From Bacteroidota bacterium (GTDB taxonomy: Bacteria > Bacteroidota > Bacteroidia > Bacteroidales > FEN-979): DNA of 64,000 nt. This document shows, in pieces, positions 52,734 through 62,936 of this stretch. The position numbers and the translations under genes were made by a program. The notes below the pieces were generated by a model. That model had not been told where the DNA came from. It worked only from the letters and a program-made list of their open reading frames with translations, and ran no database searches. How positions within the stretch are numbered: the first letter of the stretch is position 1; every line of letters begins with the position of its first letter. The stretch covers positions 1 to 64,000 of the forward strand of contig JAPLDO010000233.1 of NCBI GenBank assembly GCA_026391715.1. Reading direction: 5' to 3'.

Positions 52734-55700
52734 ATGCAAGAAGTTGTCTCGTATAAGAGTTTTTCCAGGCTCTTCAGTGTTGTTTTATCTCTCTTTTTTC
52801 TAATGGGTTTTGGTTTGGTTTCTTTTGCTCAGGTTAGAACAATAACCGGAGTAGTCACTGCAAGCGATACCAAAGAAACGCTTCCTGGCGCCACAATTCT
52901 CATCAAAGGCGCTACCGCCGGCGCTGTAACCGATATCAATGGAATGTATTCCATTACAGTAAAATCGGACAAAGCGGCGCTGGTTTTTTCTTATGTTGGT
53001 TACAATACCAAAACGATTGAGCTGGGGAAACAAACCGTTATAGACGTGCAGCTCGAACCTAAAAAAACAACCCTCGACGAATTGGTTGTAATTGGTTATG
53101 GAACTGTGAGAAAAAGCGATCTGTCCGGTTCCGTTGGAAGCGTTAAATCGGAAGACATTACTAAAATTACATCATTCAATCCTGTCCAAAGCCTTCAGGG
53201 AAATGTTACAGGCGTGCAGGTGACAACTGTTTCCGGTGAACCTGGCGCAGGCGCCGCAGTAAGAATCAGAGGAATTGGAACTTTCGGAAATTCCAGTCCT
53301 ATATACGTGGTTGATGGCGTTATTGTGAATGATATTTCGTTTCTGAACAGCGCCGACATCACCTCAATGGAGGTTCTCAAGGACGCCTCTGCCTCGGCAA
53401 TTTATGGATCGCGAGGAGCCAACGGGGTAATTATGGTGACAACTAAGATAGGCAACGCCAAAGATGAAAAAACTGTCTTCAATTTTTCAGGAGAAATCGG
53501 GATGCAGAAGTTGGGTAAAAAAATTGATTTGCTTAGCGGACGGGACTTCGCCATTGTGAGAAATGTAATCAAACCCGGCTATTACAACAATGTTGACGCC
53601 GTTCCAAACACAGACTGGCAGGATTTGATTTTTCAAACAGCTCCGGTTTATGATTTTCAGTTGTCGGCGTCAGGCTCATCCAAAAATATGCAATATTATA
53701 TCAGCGGAGGTTATTTCAAGCAGGGAGGCATAATTGAAAAATCGAGTTATGAGCGTATCACTCTGAAAATAAACAATATTTATAATTTATCGCGGTATGT
53801 AAAACTTGGGAATAACATAACGTTGGCGCCATACAGCCAGCAGGTTTCACCCGGAGTGACCTGGGCTGCATACAGAGCCTGGCCTACGCTTGTTCCATAT
53901 TATCCCGATGGCAGTTTTGCGGCAGTTCCCGGCGTAGGTAATCCTCTGGCAGATCTGGCATACTCAAATAACTTCAATAAAGGAATAAGGGGAGTTGGAA
54001 ATATTTACGGCGAGGTCAATTTTCTTAAAGCCTTTACCTTCAAAACCAGTTTTGGCATTGACGCCGGGTATAATAAATCGGAAAACTTCACCCCTGCCTA
54101 TACTGTTTATAATCCCGATGGAACAATTTCGATGCAGCAAAACCTCCTGAGCCGTCTTAGTAAAAACAATAATTATAATTTTACGTGGCTGTGGGAAAAT
54201 ACGCTGAATTTTAAAAAGGATTTCGGCAAACATTCAATTGACGCTATTGCTGGTTACACCATGCAAAATACAACTTCCGACGGGTTCAACCTTTCTGGCG
54301 CCAACCTTATACGCGACGGATCAAGTTTCTGGTATATCCAACCCTCCTATATTTACGACCCAACCAATCACGTAAACAACATCAGCGACATTAACGAGGC
54401 GGTTGATATGAATCAGTATTATTCAATGATCTCGTTCCTGTTCCGCGTAAATTACGTTTTCAATAAAAAATACATCCTTACAGCTACTTTCAGAAGCGAC
54501 GGGTCATCCAAATTTGCTCAAAATAACCGGTATGCAAACTTCCCCTCCTTTGCATTGGGTTGGAATGTTTCGCAGGAAAAATTTATGCAAAATATTTCCT
54601 GGCTTAGTAAATTGAAAGTAAGAGCAAGTTGGGGAAAACTCGGAAATGATAAAATTCCCTATTGGGACCGCTTTGCACGTGTGGAATCGAACATTCTTGC
54701 CATCTTTGGAACCAAAGGCGATCCCAACACAGGCGCTTCTTTTGGAATTAATGGCAACCCCGATTTGAAGTGGGAAGTTACAACTCAGACCGATATCGGA
54801 CTTGAATTTGGTTTATTCGACAACCGGTTTACCGCTGAATTTGATTATTACAACAAACAAACCGATGATATTCTTATTTTATTATCTGTTCCCGGATACT
54901 TTGGAAATGGCTCAGGCGCCAAGGTGAGGTTCAATGCCGCCTCAGCCGTGAACAGGGGATTTGAGTTCAACCTCGGCTGGCGCGATCAGGTTGGGAAATT
55001 CAAATATAATATCGGCGTTCTCGGAACCACCATACATAATGAAGTTCTGAAAATTGGCGGAATCAGCGGCGTTGATGATGCGCTGTACGGCAGTTATGTT
55101 AACAATGTCCCGATTACCCGCAGCATTGTTGGATTACCGATAGGGTCATTCTACGGATATCAAACCGATGGCGTCTTTCAAAACCAGGCAGAATTGGATG
55201 CTTACCCTCACGACGGATTAGCCGGAGTGGGCGATCTGAGGTTTGTTGATATAAATGGCGACGGGAAAATTGATGGCAGAGACAGAACATTTATTGGCTC
55301 CCCAATCCCAAAATTCATTTTTGGTTTCAACTTTGGTTTTGAAATCTATGGGGTTGATTTGTCTCTCAACATTCAAGGACAAACAGGAAATAAAATCTTC
55401 AACGCAAAGGAGGTGATCAGACCTGATCCCTATAATTTTGAAGCTCACGTTCTCAATTATTGGAGCGGGGAGGGTACAAGCTCAACCGAACCCCGTCCAT
55501 CATTTGGAGGTTACAACTACACTTCATCTGATCATTTTATCCAGGATGGTTCTTTCCTGAGAATACGAAATGTAATTCTGGGCTATTCGTTGCCTGCCGC
55601 CTTGAGCGCTAAAATATTTATGCAAAAAATAAGATTGTACATTAAAGCAGACAACCTTTATACATTTACAAAATTTACAGGTTATACCCCTGAAATTGGT

Positions 55701-55787
55701 AGCGACGATGTTTTATCGGCGGGTATTGATTATGGAGCTTACCCCATAACTGCTGTTTATTCAATAGGTATCAATTTAAACTTCTAA
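52734..55787 (+). CDS. SusC/RagA-family TonB-dependent transporter (PUL3)
   Basis: 1017 residues. Signal region VVLSLFFLMGFGLVSFAQ, carboxypeptidase-D-like domain (TLPGATILIKGATAGAVTDINGMY), TonB-box region (DELVVIGYGTVRKSD), plug (SLQGNVTGVQV, VRIRGIGTFG, PIYVVDGVIV, MEVLKDASASAIYGSRGANG) and barrel ending ITAVYSIGINLNF. Its stop overlaps the SusD start by one base (TAATG), giving tight coupling. TACTTTTA at about 52695 is a near-match to a -7 box. Confidence 0.96.
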   Translation: MQEVVSYKSFSRLFSVVLSLFFLMGFGLVSFAQVRTITGVVTASDTKETLPGATILIKGATAGAVTDINGMYSITVKSDKAALVFSYVGYNTKTIELGKQTVIDVQLEPKKTTLDELVVIGYGTVRKSDLSGSVGSVKSEDITKITSFNPVQSLQGNVTGVQVTTVSGEPGAGAAVRIRGIGTFGNSSPIYVVDGVIVNDISFLNSADITSMEVLKDASASAIYGSRGANGVIMVTTKIGNAKDEKTVFNFSGEIGMQKLGKKIDLLSGRDFAIVRNVIKPGYYNNVDAVPNTDWQDLIFQTAPVYDFQLSASGSSKNMQYYISGGYFKQGGIIEKSSYERITLKINNIYNLSRYVKLGNNITLAPYSQQVSPGVTWAAYRAWPTLVPYYPDGSFAAVPGVGNPLADLAYSNNFNKGIRGVGNIYGEVNFLKAFTFKTSFGIDAGYNKSENFTPAYTVYNPDGTISMQQNLLSRLSKNNNYNFTWLWENTLNFKKDFGKHSIDAIAGYTMQNTTSDGFNLSGANLIRDGSSFWYIQPSYIYDPTNHVNNISDINEAVDMNQYYSMISFLFRVNYVFNKKYILTATFRSDGSSKFAQNNRYANFPSFALGWNVSQEKFMQNISWLSKLKVRASWGKLGNDKIPYWDRFARVESNILAIFGTKGDPNTGASFGINGNPDLKWEVTTQTDIGLEFGLFDNRFTAEFDYYNKQTDDILILLSVPGYFGNGSGAKVRFNAASAVNRGFEFNLGWRDQVGKFKYNIGVLGTTIHNEVLKIGGISGVDDALYGSYVNNVPITRSIVGLPIGSFYGYQTDGVFQNQAELDAYPHDGLAGVGDLRFVDINGDGKIDGRDRTFIGSPIPKFIFGFNFGFEIYGVDLSLNIQGQTGNKIFNAKEVIRPDPYNFEAHVLNYWSGEGTSSTEPRPSFGGYNYTSSDHFIQDGSFLRIRNVILGYSLPAALSAKIFMQKIRLYIKADNLYTFTKFTGYTPEIGSDDVLSAGIDYGAYPITAVYSIGINLNF

Positions 55788-57295
55788 TGGATATGAGAAC
55801 GCAAAAAAAATTATACATCCCCATCATTGTCATTCTTGTTGCTTTTTCCTTTGCAGGGTGCAAGAAATTTCTTGAAAAAGATCTTCAGGGAACACTTACT
55901 CAACAATTATTTCCTGTATCCGCATCCGACGCCTTGCTGGCAACAAACGCCACTTATGAAGCTTTCAGGGATTGGGCGTACAACGCAGGAGGATTCCCAA
56001 TCTTTGATATCATGTCGGATGACGCCCGCAAAGGCAGCAACCCCGGCGATGCAGCCACAACGGTAGGACCTTATGATTCCTTTACACACACGCCTACACA
56101 GGATGGACTTGGCAGTTACTGGAACGCTTTATATGTAGGCGTGAAAAGGGCAAATGTGGTTATTGAAAAGATTCCGGCAATCGTCATGGATGAAAAATTA
56201 AAAACAAGGTACATTGCCGAAGCAAGATTCCTCCGTGGGTTGATATACTTCGACTTTGTGCGCTCATGGGGAGGCGTTCCGCTTGTCACCACAACACAGC
56301 CTCCATTAAAATTACCTCGTGCTTCTGAGGAAGACGTTTATGCCCTTATCATTGGGGATCTGAATTTTGCAGCGGATAACTTACCCCTGAAATCAGGTTA
56401 TCAGGGCGTTGATCTCGGAAGGGCAACCAAAGGAGCCGCACAGGCGTTGCTTGCGCGCGTCTATCTCTTCAGGAATGATTTCATCAATGCCGAAAAATAT
56501 GCCATGGATGTTATCAATTCAAATGAATATGGACTGGAAACCAAATTTATTGACGCCAATGGGGTGAATGGCAATAACGGGACGGAATCGGTTTTTGAGG
56601 TAGGCGCTATCCAGTCCGAAACTACTTCAGGCGGGGGAAACCAATACGCAAATACGCAGGGCGTCAGGGGAACTCCAAACCGGGGCTGGGGATTCAACCG
56701 CCCGTCAGTTGATCTGCGAAATTCTTACACACCCGGCGACCCTCGATATCAGGGAACGGTTATCAACCTCGGCGACTCGATTGATGGCGTTTTAATCCTT
56801 GGCGATGGGCAAACCCCTAAAATTACCAAAGCCTGGAACGGTCAGGACAGCGTTATTATAGAAGTTCAATGTTACAACCGGAAAGTCTGGGTTCCCGGAG
56901 ATAATACCATAACCCAGTGGGGACATCATCGCAGATTGATAAGATATGCCGACGTACTCTTAATGGCGGCTGAAGCGCTCAATGAAAATAATAAACCCAC
57001 GGAAGCGTTAGTTTACCTTAATAAGGTCAGGCAGCGTGCGCGGCAGGGAAACAATACTATTTTACCGGATATCACAACTACAAACCAGCAGGAGTTGAGG
57101 GATATTATTTTTAATGAAAGGAGACTCGAACTGGCTATGGAAGGATGGAGATTCTGGGATCTGGTAAGGACAGGAAGAGCTGCGCAGGTTTTAGACTCGC
57201 TTGGGTTTGTTGCAGGAAAACATGAACTTCTGCCTATACCTCAAAGTGAAATTGATATCTCTGAAGGATCGCTTGTTCAAAACCCGAATTGGTAA
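55787..57295 (+). CDS. SusD/RagB-family glycan-binding lipoprotein (PUL3)
   Basis: 502 residues. Lipobox FAGC near residue 25. SusD features include RYIAEARFLRGLIYFDFVRSWGGVPLV, YLNKVRQRARQ, NERRLELAMEGWRFWDLVRTGRA and the C-terminal LVQNPNW. It caps the preceding SusC. It differs clearly from the PUL1 and PUL2 SusD proteins, so the loci are not recent copies. Confidence 0.94.
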   Translation: MDMRTQKKLYIPIIVILVAFSFAGCKKFLEKDLQGTLTQQLFPVSASDALLATNATYEAFRDWAYNAGGFPIFDIMSDDARKGSNPGDAATTVGPYDSFTHTPTQDGLGSYWNALYVGVKRANVVIEKIPAIVMDEKLKTRYIAEARFLRGLIYFDFVRSWGGVPLVTTTQPPLKLPRASEEDVYALIIGDLNFAADNLPLKSGYQGVDLGRATKGAAQALLARVYLFRNDFINAEKYAMDVINSNEYGLETKFIDANGVNGNNGTESVFEVGAIQSETTSGGGNQYANTQGVRGTPNRGWGFNRPSVDLRNSYTPGDPRYQGTVINLGDSIDGVLILGDGQTPKITKAWNGQDSVIIEVQCYNRKVWVPGDNTITQWGHHRRLIRYADVLLMAAEALNENNKPTEALVYLNKVRQRARQGNNTILPDITTTNQQELRDIIFNERRLELAMEGWRFWDLVRTGRAAQVLDSLGFVAGKHELLPIPQSEIDISEGSLVQNPNW

Positions 57296-57349
57296 TTTTT
57301 TCCAAAATAACACAAATAATCAAATATTGTTTAACCCAAATGTAAAAAA

Positions 57350-58633
57350 ATGAAAAAGCAAGTTGTTTTATTTAGCTCATTGTTTATCGCAGCGGCTCTC
57401 CTGATGGGAGTGGCAAGCTGCAAAAAGAAAACTGATACAGTATCATTTACTTTATCCTCGCTCGTTGCCCAACTGGATGGAGGAAGTATTGATTTGAACG
57501 GGGCTTCATCCGCAAATAATGTACCCTCAAAACCAACGATTGTCGCCACCTTTTCGCTTGACGTCAATGCCGCCGGAATAACATCCGACAACATCATACT
57601 ATTAAGGGATTGGGACAAGAAAAACATCCCTTTAACAGTAACCACATCCGGCAACAAGATTACCATCGTTCCAAATGAGGAATTAGGCAACGGAGCATTA
57701 TTTAAACTTACGTTCCCGGCAGTTTCCGCCTCCAGCGGAGAGTCAATTTCAAGTTTTTTCCGCACCTTTTCAACCATTGGAACATTTGTTCCAACCGGTC
57801 AGGTTGCATACTGGAATTTCGAGGATAATGCGAATGACCAGGTGGGTACTTTTAACGCTGACAGTTTAATAAATATAACCTATACTCCTTCATATAAAAC
57901 CACTGCGGGAAAAGCTGCAACTTTCGACGGAACTACCAGCATTATCGAAATTCCCAATGCCGACCAATTAACAAACACGGCAGAATTTTCTTTATGTTTC
58001 TGGATGAAAACAAACTCAATCGGTCATGTTGATGCCGCAGGTAATCCCAAAGGACATTTTGTAGTTGGGCTGGGAGCATTCAATGGATTCCAGTTTGAAA
58101 TACAGGGCAGCTACGCTGAATGTAAGCTTGGCGCAACTTATGATTGTGGCGCCCCCGCTACAAACAGTCATGACCTCACTTTCAATGGCGACGGACTATT
58201 TAACAATAATCCGCTGGGATGGAAAGCGTGTACTTTTTGCAAATTGTTATCGCCTACCCCGCCTGAAGGAATGGCTGCCATTATTAAAGATAAATGGGCT
58301 TCTGTTGTTTTCGTTTTCAACGGAACAACCAAAGTAGCGTCATTGTACATAAACGGCGAAATAATGAAATCGGAAGATTTCACCCTTGCAGATCCAACAT
58401 TAAATCTTGCTACCGGGCTAAAATGGAATGGAATGCCACCTGATGTTTATCCCAGACTCGCTTTCGGATTCATTCAATCAAGGCAGGGTAAACTGTGGGC
58501 TACGCAACCCTGGGGTGGATATTCGATTCCAACATCGAACCATTTCGGCGGACAATTGGATGACATAAGAATTTTCCATCGCGCCTTAACCGCAACCGAA
58601 ATAGATTTGATGTACTCATCTGAAAAACCATAA
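57350..58633 (+). CDS. Lipoprotein with Ig-like and LamG/concanavalin-like domains (PUL3)
   Basis: 427 residues with lipobox VASC. Residues about 50-145 look like an Ig-like/Big_5 domain (KPTIVATFSLDVNAAGITSDNIILL ... FRTFSTIGTFVPTG). Residues about 150-427 are a LamG/concanavalin fold: VAYWNFEDNANDQVG, FDGTTSIIEIPNADQL, EFSLCFWMKTNSI and FGGQLDDIRIFHRALTATEID. It is probably a surface glycan-binding protein in the SusE position. A strong terminator follows. Confidence 0.82.
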   Translation: MKKQVVLFSSLFIAAALLMGVASCKKKTDTVSFTLSSLVAQLDGGSIDLNGASSANNVPSKPTIVATFSLDVNAAGITSDNIILLRDWDKKNIPLTVTTSGNKITIVPNEELGNGALFKLTFPAVSASSGESISSFFRTFSTIGTFVPTGQVAYWNFEDNANDQVGTFNADSLINITYTPSYKTTAGKAATFDGTTSIIEIPNADQLTNTAEFSLCFWMKTNSIGHVDAAGNPKGHFVVGLGAFNGFQFEIQGSYAECKLGATYDCGAPATNSHDLTFNGDGLFNNNPLGWKACTFCKLLSPTPPEGMAAIIKDKWASVVFVFNGTTKVASLYINGEIMKSEDFTLADPTLNLATGLKWNGMPPDVYPRLAFGFIQSRQGKLWATQPWGGYSIPTSNHFGGQLDDIRIFHRALTATEIDLMYSSEKP

Positions 58634-58652
58634 TTCTTTACAAATTGATATA

Positions 58653-58700
58653 CAGAGAGGGTTTCGGAGCTTCTTAACCCTCTCTGAATATCTGTTTTTT
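58653..58700 (+). terminator. Intrinsic terminator after the LamG lipoprotein
   Basis: CAGAGAGGGTT (58653-58663) pairs perfectly with AACCCTCTCTG (58676-58686) around a 12-base loop, followed after 8 bases by TTTTTT (58695-58700). It ends or thins the GH30-SusC-SusD-LamG transcript. Confidence 0.8.
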
Positions 58701-58742
58701 GCTGTTTGATAAATATTTCAGTCCTTGTCTAAAATAAATAAT

Positions 58743-58750
58743 TACCTTTG
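58743..58750 (+). promoter_or_regulatory. Candidate -7 box for the modular T9SS protein
   Basis: TACCTTTG fits TAnnTTTG, 37 bases before the ATG at 58788 and downstream of the terminator, so this gene could have its own promoter. Confidence 0.45.
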
Positions 58751-58787
58751 AGAATCTAATAATTGTACTAACTAAAAAATTAAAATT

Positions 58788-60716
58788 ATGAAAAAAATTC
58801 TACTCATTAGCATTATGCTGCTGACAATTGTCGGCTTTTCGAAAGCGCAGGTTGTATCTGATTTCGAAGTTATTAAAATGAATTTAATGTTGGGAGGGGC
58901 TAACGATTCGAGTTCCTTTGCAGTGGTCCCCAATCCCGATCCAACCGGAATTAACACAAGTAAATGGGTGGCTGCGTTTGCTCGTTCTAAAAATGGCGTT
59001 CCCTGGGGAGGCTTCTGGTCGGCTTTAGCTTCAGCCGTTGACGTAACGGTTAACAAGTACGTCCACGTAAAAGTGTGGAAACCCCGTATCAGTCCTATTA
59101 AGTTTAAACTCGAAGGAGGAACCGCAGGCACTCTTGAAGTTGCCTCAATGACTCCGCAAACCAGTATCGGCACATGGGAAGACATGGTATTTGATTTTAC
59201 CTCAAAAACCGGTACTTATCCTACAATAGCATTCATGCCCGACTTTGAAGATCCTCTCACAATTACCGATAATCTGACTATATTTTTCGATGACATCATG
59301 GTTAACAACGACCCAACGCCTAATAGCGCTCCTGTTTATGTAATCGAAGATTATGAAATCATTCCATTGAACCTGATGTTAGGCGATCCTGCTGTTGATG
59401 CAAGCGCAATGGGTTTAGTTCCAAACCCTGATCCCACAGGTATTAATACCAGCAATTGGGTTGTATTGTTTATTCGCGATAAAAATGGCGTTCCCTGGGG
59501 TGGATTCTGGTCCCCGACAGCCGTTGACTTAACAACCAACAAGTACATGCATGTAAAAGTGTGGAAACCACGTATCAGCCCAATTAAATTCAAAATCCAG
59601 GATGGCGCCGCAGGCACTCTCGAAGCTGCTTCCACCGGACCCCAAACCTCTGTTGGAGTATGGCAGGACATGGTTTTCGATTTCTCATCCAAAACAGGTC
59701 CATATCCAATTATTGCCTTCATGCCCGATATTGAGGATCCACTCACACTTACCGAGGATATGTTCATGTTTTTCGACGATATCATTTTAAACAATGATCC
59801 CAATCCTATTGTACCCCCCGTGTTACCACAGGTAATTCTTAATGTTGATATGCATCGTTCCGGACTCACAGCAGGACAACAGGTTTATTTTGCAGGCGAT
59901 TTTGGCGGCGTCTATGGCACCTGGAATGAACCGGGAACAAATCCAGAAAATGAGCTTACGGATGCCAATGGCGATTCTATTTATTCCGTAACATTGACTT
60001 TGCCGGTTGGAAATTATCAATTTAAGCTGTTTAAAGGCGCTGGCTGGAATGGTGGCGAATGGACGGGCGATCCCAACCGTAAGGTAACTATTGCCGGCGA
60101 TGTTGCCCTTACCTACAAATGGGGCGTTAAACCTGCCGTTGTCACCTTTAATGTTGATATGAAAGGCTCAGGATTAACAACCGGACCAGTTTCAAACGTA
60201 GGAAATTTCGGAGGAATTTACGGAATATGGAATGAACCCGGAACAAACCCTGCTAACGCATTGATAGCCGCGCTCCCGGTTACGGACTCTATTTATACTA
60301 TTACCATGACTCTTGATTCTATCGGAACATATCAGTTTAAGTTTTTCAATGGCATGGGATGGAATACAGGCGAATGGACCGGCGATCCAAACAGATCTGT
60401 CAAAGTATTAGGAGATACTACTTTTGCCGTTTTCAAATGGGGACAGAAATACCCCGCCGGTATCAGCGCAAACCCACTTGCAAACCAAATCACCGTTTAC
60501 CCTGTTCCATTTAACAATAACCTGATAGTAAACACTTCGGTTGAATTGAAATCAGCCGCCATTACTTCAACTATGGGTCAGCAGGCGCTGCGAATTGAAA
60601 ACCTTCGTATTGGCGCTACTACCGTTAATACATCAGAACTAACTGCCGGCTTGTATTTCGTTACCTTCTATCCGAAATCCGGCAATCCATATACATTGAA
60701 AATTATGAAATATTAA
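58788..60716 (+). CDS. Modular secreted protein with two pairs of repeated beta-domains and T9SS sorting domain (PUL3)
   Basis: 642 residues with a signal peptide ending FSKAQ. Two about 160-residue modules (about 22-180 and 185-340) share NLMLG, VPNPDPTGINTS, NGVPWGGFWS, HVKVWKPRISPIKFK and FFDDI. Two about 105-residue modules follow (about 345-445 and 450-550), each with FNVDM.xSGLT, FGG.YG.WNEPGTNP and GEWTGDPNR, resembling E-set/starch-binding-like domains. The C-terminal 80 residues (ITVYPVPFNNNLIVNTSVELK ... GLYFVTFYPKSGNPYTLKIMKY) are a T9SS sorting domain. No catalytic motif is seen; glycan binding at the cell surface is likely. Confidence 0.78.
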   Translation: MKKILLISIMLLTIVGFSKAQVVSDFEVIKMNLMLGGANDSSSFAVVPNPDPTGINTSKWVAAFARSKNGVPWGGFWSALASAVDVTVNKYVHVKVWKPRISPIKFKLEGGTAGTLEVASMTPQTSIGTWEDMVFDFTSKTGTYPTIAFMPDFEDPLTITDNLTIFFDDIMVNNDPTPNSAPVYVIEDYEIIPLNLMLGDPAVDASAMGLVPNPDPTGINTSNWVVLFIRDKNGVPWGGFWSPTAVDLTTNKYMHVKVWKPRISPIKFKIQDGAAGTLEAASTGPQTSVGVWQDMVFDFSSKTGPYPIIAFMPDIEDPLTLTEDMFMFFDDIILNNDPNPIVPPVLPQVILNVDMHRSGLTAGQQVYFAGDFGGVYGTWNEPGTNPENELTDANGDSIYSVTLTLPVGNYQFKLFKGAGWNGGEWTGDPNRKVTIAGDVALTYKWGVKPAVVTFNVDMKGSGLTTGPVSNVGNFGGIYGIWNEPGTNPANALIAALPVTDSIYTITMTLDSIGTYQFKFFNGMGWNTGEWTGDPNRSVKVLGDTTFAVFKWGQKYPAGISANPLANQITVYPVPFNNNLIVNTSVELKSAAITSTMGQQALRIENLRIGATTVNTSELTAGLYFVTFYPKSGNPYTLKIMKY

Positions 60717-60782
60717 CTGTAATTTATTAACGCGGAAAATTGGAACTCGCTTCCAGGAGTACCGTTTTAAAGTCAAAAAAAT

Positions 60783-60817
60783 TGAAGCCTCTTTTCTAAG
60801 GGGCTTCAGTTTTTTTG
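60783..60817 (+). terminator. Intrinsic terminator/attenuator before the GH144-like gene
   Basis: TGAAGCCTC pairs with GGGGCTTCA (one mismatch) and is followed by a run of eight T from 60110-type position 60110+700, i.e. 60810-60817. It is only 24 bases before the ATG at 60842, so the GH144-like and GH3 genes need read-through. Confidence 0.68.
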
Positions 60818-60841
60818 TTCGGTTGGCTAACTTCTTTTATT

Positions 60842-62815
60842 ATGAAAAAATATTCTTTTCTGACTCTGTTTCTGGCTCTTAACCTGCTTTTTTACACAGC
60901 CTGTAAGAAAAATCAGGTTGATACGCCTACAGGTACTATTCAATTGGCGCAGGTCAAAGCAGGTTCGGTAACGCTAAAAACCGGGGAAACCACCAAAGAC
61001 ATTGCAGTTGACAGTTTAATTACTATTTACTTTAATAATATTCTCGACCCTTCTGCTGTTATCGGTAGCATAATTTTAAAGAAAGCCGATAATACCGGAA
61101 TCTCCTGCAATTATATCGTTTTAGATGAAAATAGAACTGTCAGACTTACTCCTCAAAAACCGCTTGATCACAGTACAAACTATAAATTGCAGATTACTTC
61201 GGGATTGAAAGGATCGCTTGGCGAAACCTTTCCCGGAATTGAATTTCTTTTCATTACCATCGCCGGAAAACTTCGCATTGATTCTATTACTATTAACCGG
61301 CAGCTCTTTCAAATACCATTAATTCCAAAGAATATTGACTGGAAAAATGTAAGCGTCGAAATTACCTTTTCAGATTCGCTGGACCCCGCGAAACTTAATT
61401 CGTATTTTTCCTTGTCTTCAGGAATGCCATTGAGTTTTTCACTTTCAGAAAACAATAGAAAAGTAACGGTTTCAAACACGCAACCATTAAAACCTTTTTC
61501 GCAGTGTTTTTTGAATATTTCAAAGAATTTAACATCCAAAAACGGATTTCCTTTCGACGGGTTTACCAACTATTTTTATACCGCCCTCGATTCAACTCCA
61601 AAATTCCCGGTCATTCCCGATGATCAGCTTCTTACTCTCGTCCAGGAAAAAACCTTCCGTTACTTTTACGATTTTGCTCATCCATCATGCGGACTTGCAC
61701 GGGAACGGAATACATCGGGCGATATCGTTACCATTGGCGGCTCCGGGTTCGGGGTAATGGCGTTAATAGTTGGAATTGAGAGAGGCTTTATCACCCGTGA
61801 CGAAGGTTTGACCCGATTAGCGAAAATTCTGAATTTTCTTGAAACATGCGATCGTTATCATGGCGCCTGGGCTCACTGGCTCAACGGAAGTACCGGAAAA
61901 ACCATCCCTTTTAGCGATAACGATAATGGCGCCGACCTGGTTGAGACCTCTTACATGATTGAAGGACTAATAACCATGCGGCAATACCTTGATCCGGCTT
62001 TTCCAACTGAACAAATTCTGATTGATAGGATAGACGCCCTTAACAATGCGGTTGAATATGATTGGTTTACGCGGGGACAGAATGTATTGTACTGGCACTG
62101 GTCGCCAAACCTGGGTTGGATTATGAATATGCAGGTTCAGGGATACAATGAAACGCTTATAACCTATATTGTCGCGGCAACTTCAACCCTCCACCCGATA
62201 TCCGCGTCAGCGTATCATCAAGGATATGCAAGAAACGGCGGAATAAAAAACGGCGGCAGTTACTATGGATACAAGCTCCCTCTCGGCGAGCCTTACGGCG
62301 GACCTTTATTTTATACCCATTATTCTTTTCTTGGATTAGACCCACGAAACCTTCAGGATCAATATGCAAACTATTGGGAACAGAATGTAAACCAATCTTT
62401 GATTAACTGGAGCTATTGTTTTACAAATCCAAAAGGCTATCCCGGATATAGTAAAGTTTGCTGGGGACTTACCGCCAGTGATAATCCCTGGGGTTATGAG
62501 GCGCAGTCGCCAACTAATGATCTGGGAGTAATAACGCCGTCGGCGGCTGTTTCAGCAATTGCATACACTCCCGAACAATCCATGAATGCCATCAGGTTTT
62601 TCTATTACACTCTCGGCGACCGGCTGTGGGGCGAATATGGTTTTTATGACGCCTTTGCCCCGTCGGAAGGATGGTGGGCAGATTCCTATCTTGCAATTGA
62701 TCAGGGTCCGATTGTTTGTATGATCGAGAATTACCGGAGTGGTTTGCTGTGGAGTTTGTTTATGTCGAATCCTGGTGTAAAGTCAGGATTGACAAAGCTG
62801 GGATTCACATATTGA
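60842..62815 (+). CDS. GH144-like glucanase lipoprotein with N-terminal Big_5 domains (PUL3)
   Basis: 657 residues from MKKYSFLTLFLALNLLFYTAC, giving a clean lipobox; the longer frame from 60815 is rejected. Two Ig-like Big_5 domains (about 45-145 and 165-260, TIYFNNILDPSAVIGSIIL and EITFSDSLDPAKL) precede a PF10091 domain (about 270-657): LVQEKTFRYFYDFAHPSCGLARERNTSG, GGSGFGVMALIVGIERGFI, WGLTASDNPWGYEA, GWWADSYLAIDQGPIVCMIENYRSGLLW. The family includes GH144 beta-1,2-glucanases. It resembles the protein at 38211 but has extra domains and a lipid anchor. GH3 follows, an arrangement I recall from beta-1,2-glucan loci. Confidence 0.87.
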   Translation: MKKYSFLTLFLALNLLFYTACKKNQVDTPTGTIQLAQVKAGSVTLKTGETTKDIAVDSLITIYFNNILDPSAVIGSIILKKADNTGISCNYIVLDENRTVRLTPQKPLDHSTNYKLQITSGLKGSLGETFPGIEFLFITIAGKLRIDSITINRQLFQIPLIPKNIDWKNVSVEITFSDSLDPAKLNSYFSLSSGMPLSFSLSENNRKVTVSNTQPLKPFSQCFLNISKNLTSKNGFPFDGFTNYFYTALDSTPKFPVIPDDQLLTLVQEKTFRYFYDFAHPSCGLARERNTSGDIVTIGGSGFGVMALIVGIERGFITRDEGLTRLAKILNFLETCDRYHGAWAHWLNGSTGKTIPFSDNDNGADLVETSYMIEGLITMRQYLDPAFPTEQILIDRIDALNNAVEYDWFTRGQNVLYWHWSPNLGWIMNMQVQGYNETLITYIVAATSTLHPISASAYHQGYARNGGIKNGGSYYGYKLPLGEPYGGPLFYTHYSFLGLDPRNLQDQYANYWEQNVNQSLINWSYCFTNPKGYPGYSKVCWGLTASDNPWGYEAQSPTNDLGVITPSAAVSAIAYTPEQSMNAIRFFYYTLGDRLWGEYGFYDAFAPSEGWWADSYLAIDQGPIVCMIENYRSGLLWSLFMSNPGVKSGLTKLGFTY

Positions 62816-62936
62816 GATATTTTGATTTATACCTCCCGCTAAAACGAGAGGAAATTCAAGTATAAAAACAAAAGGAATTAAAAGATTGGTTAACAAACTT
62901 TAGCTTTGCGGCTCTCTGCGTAAAAACTCAGCGGTT

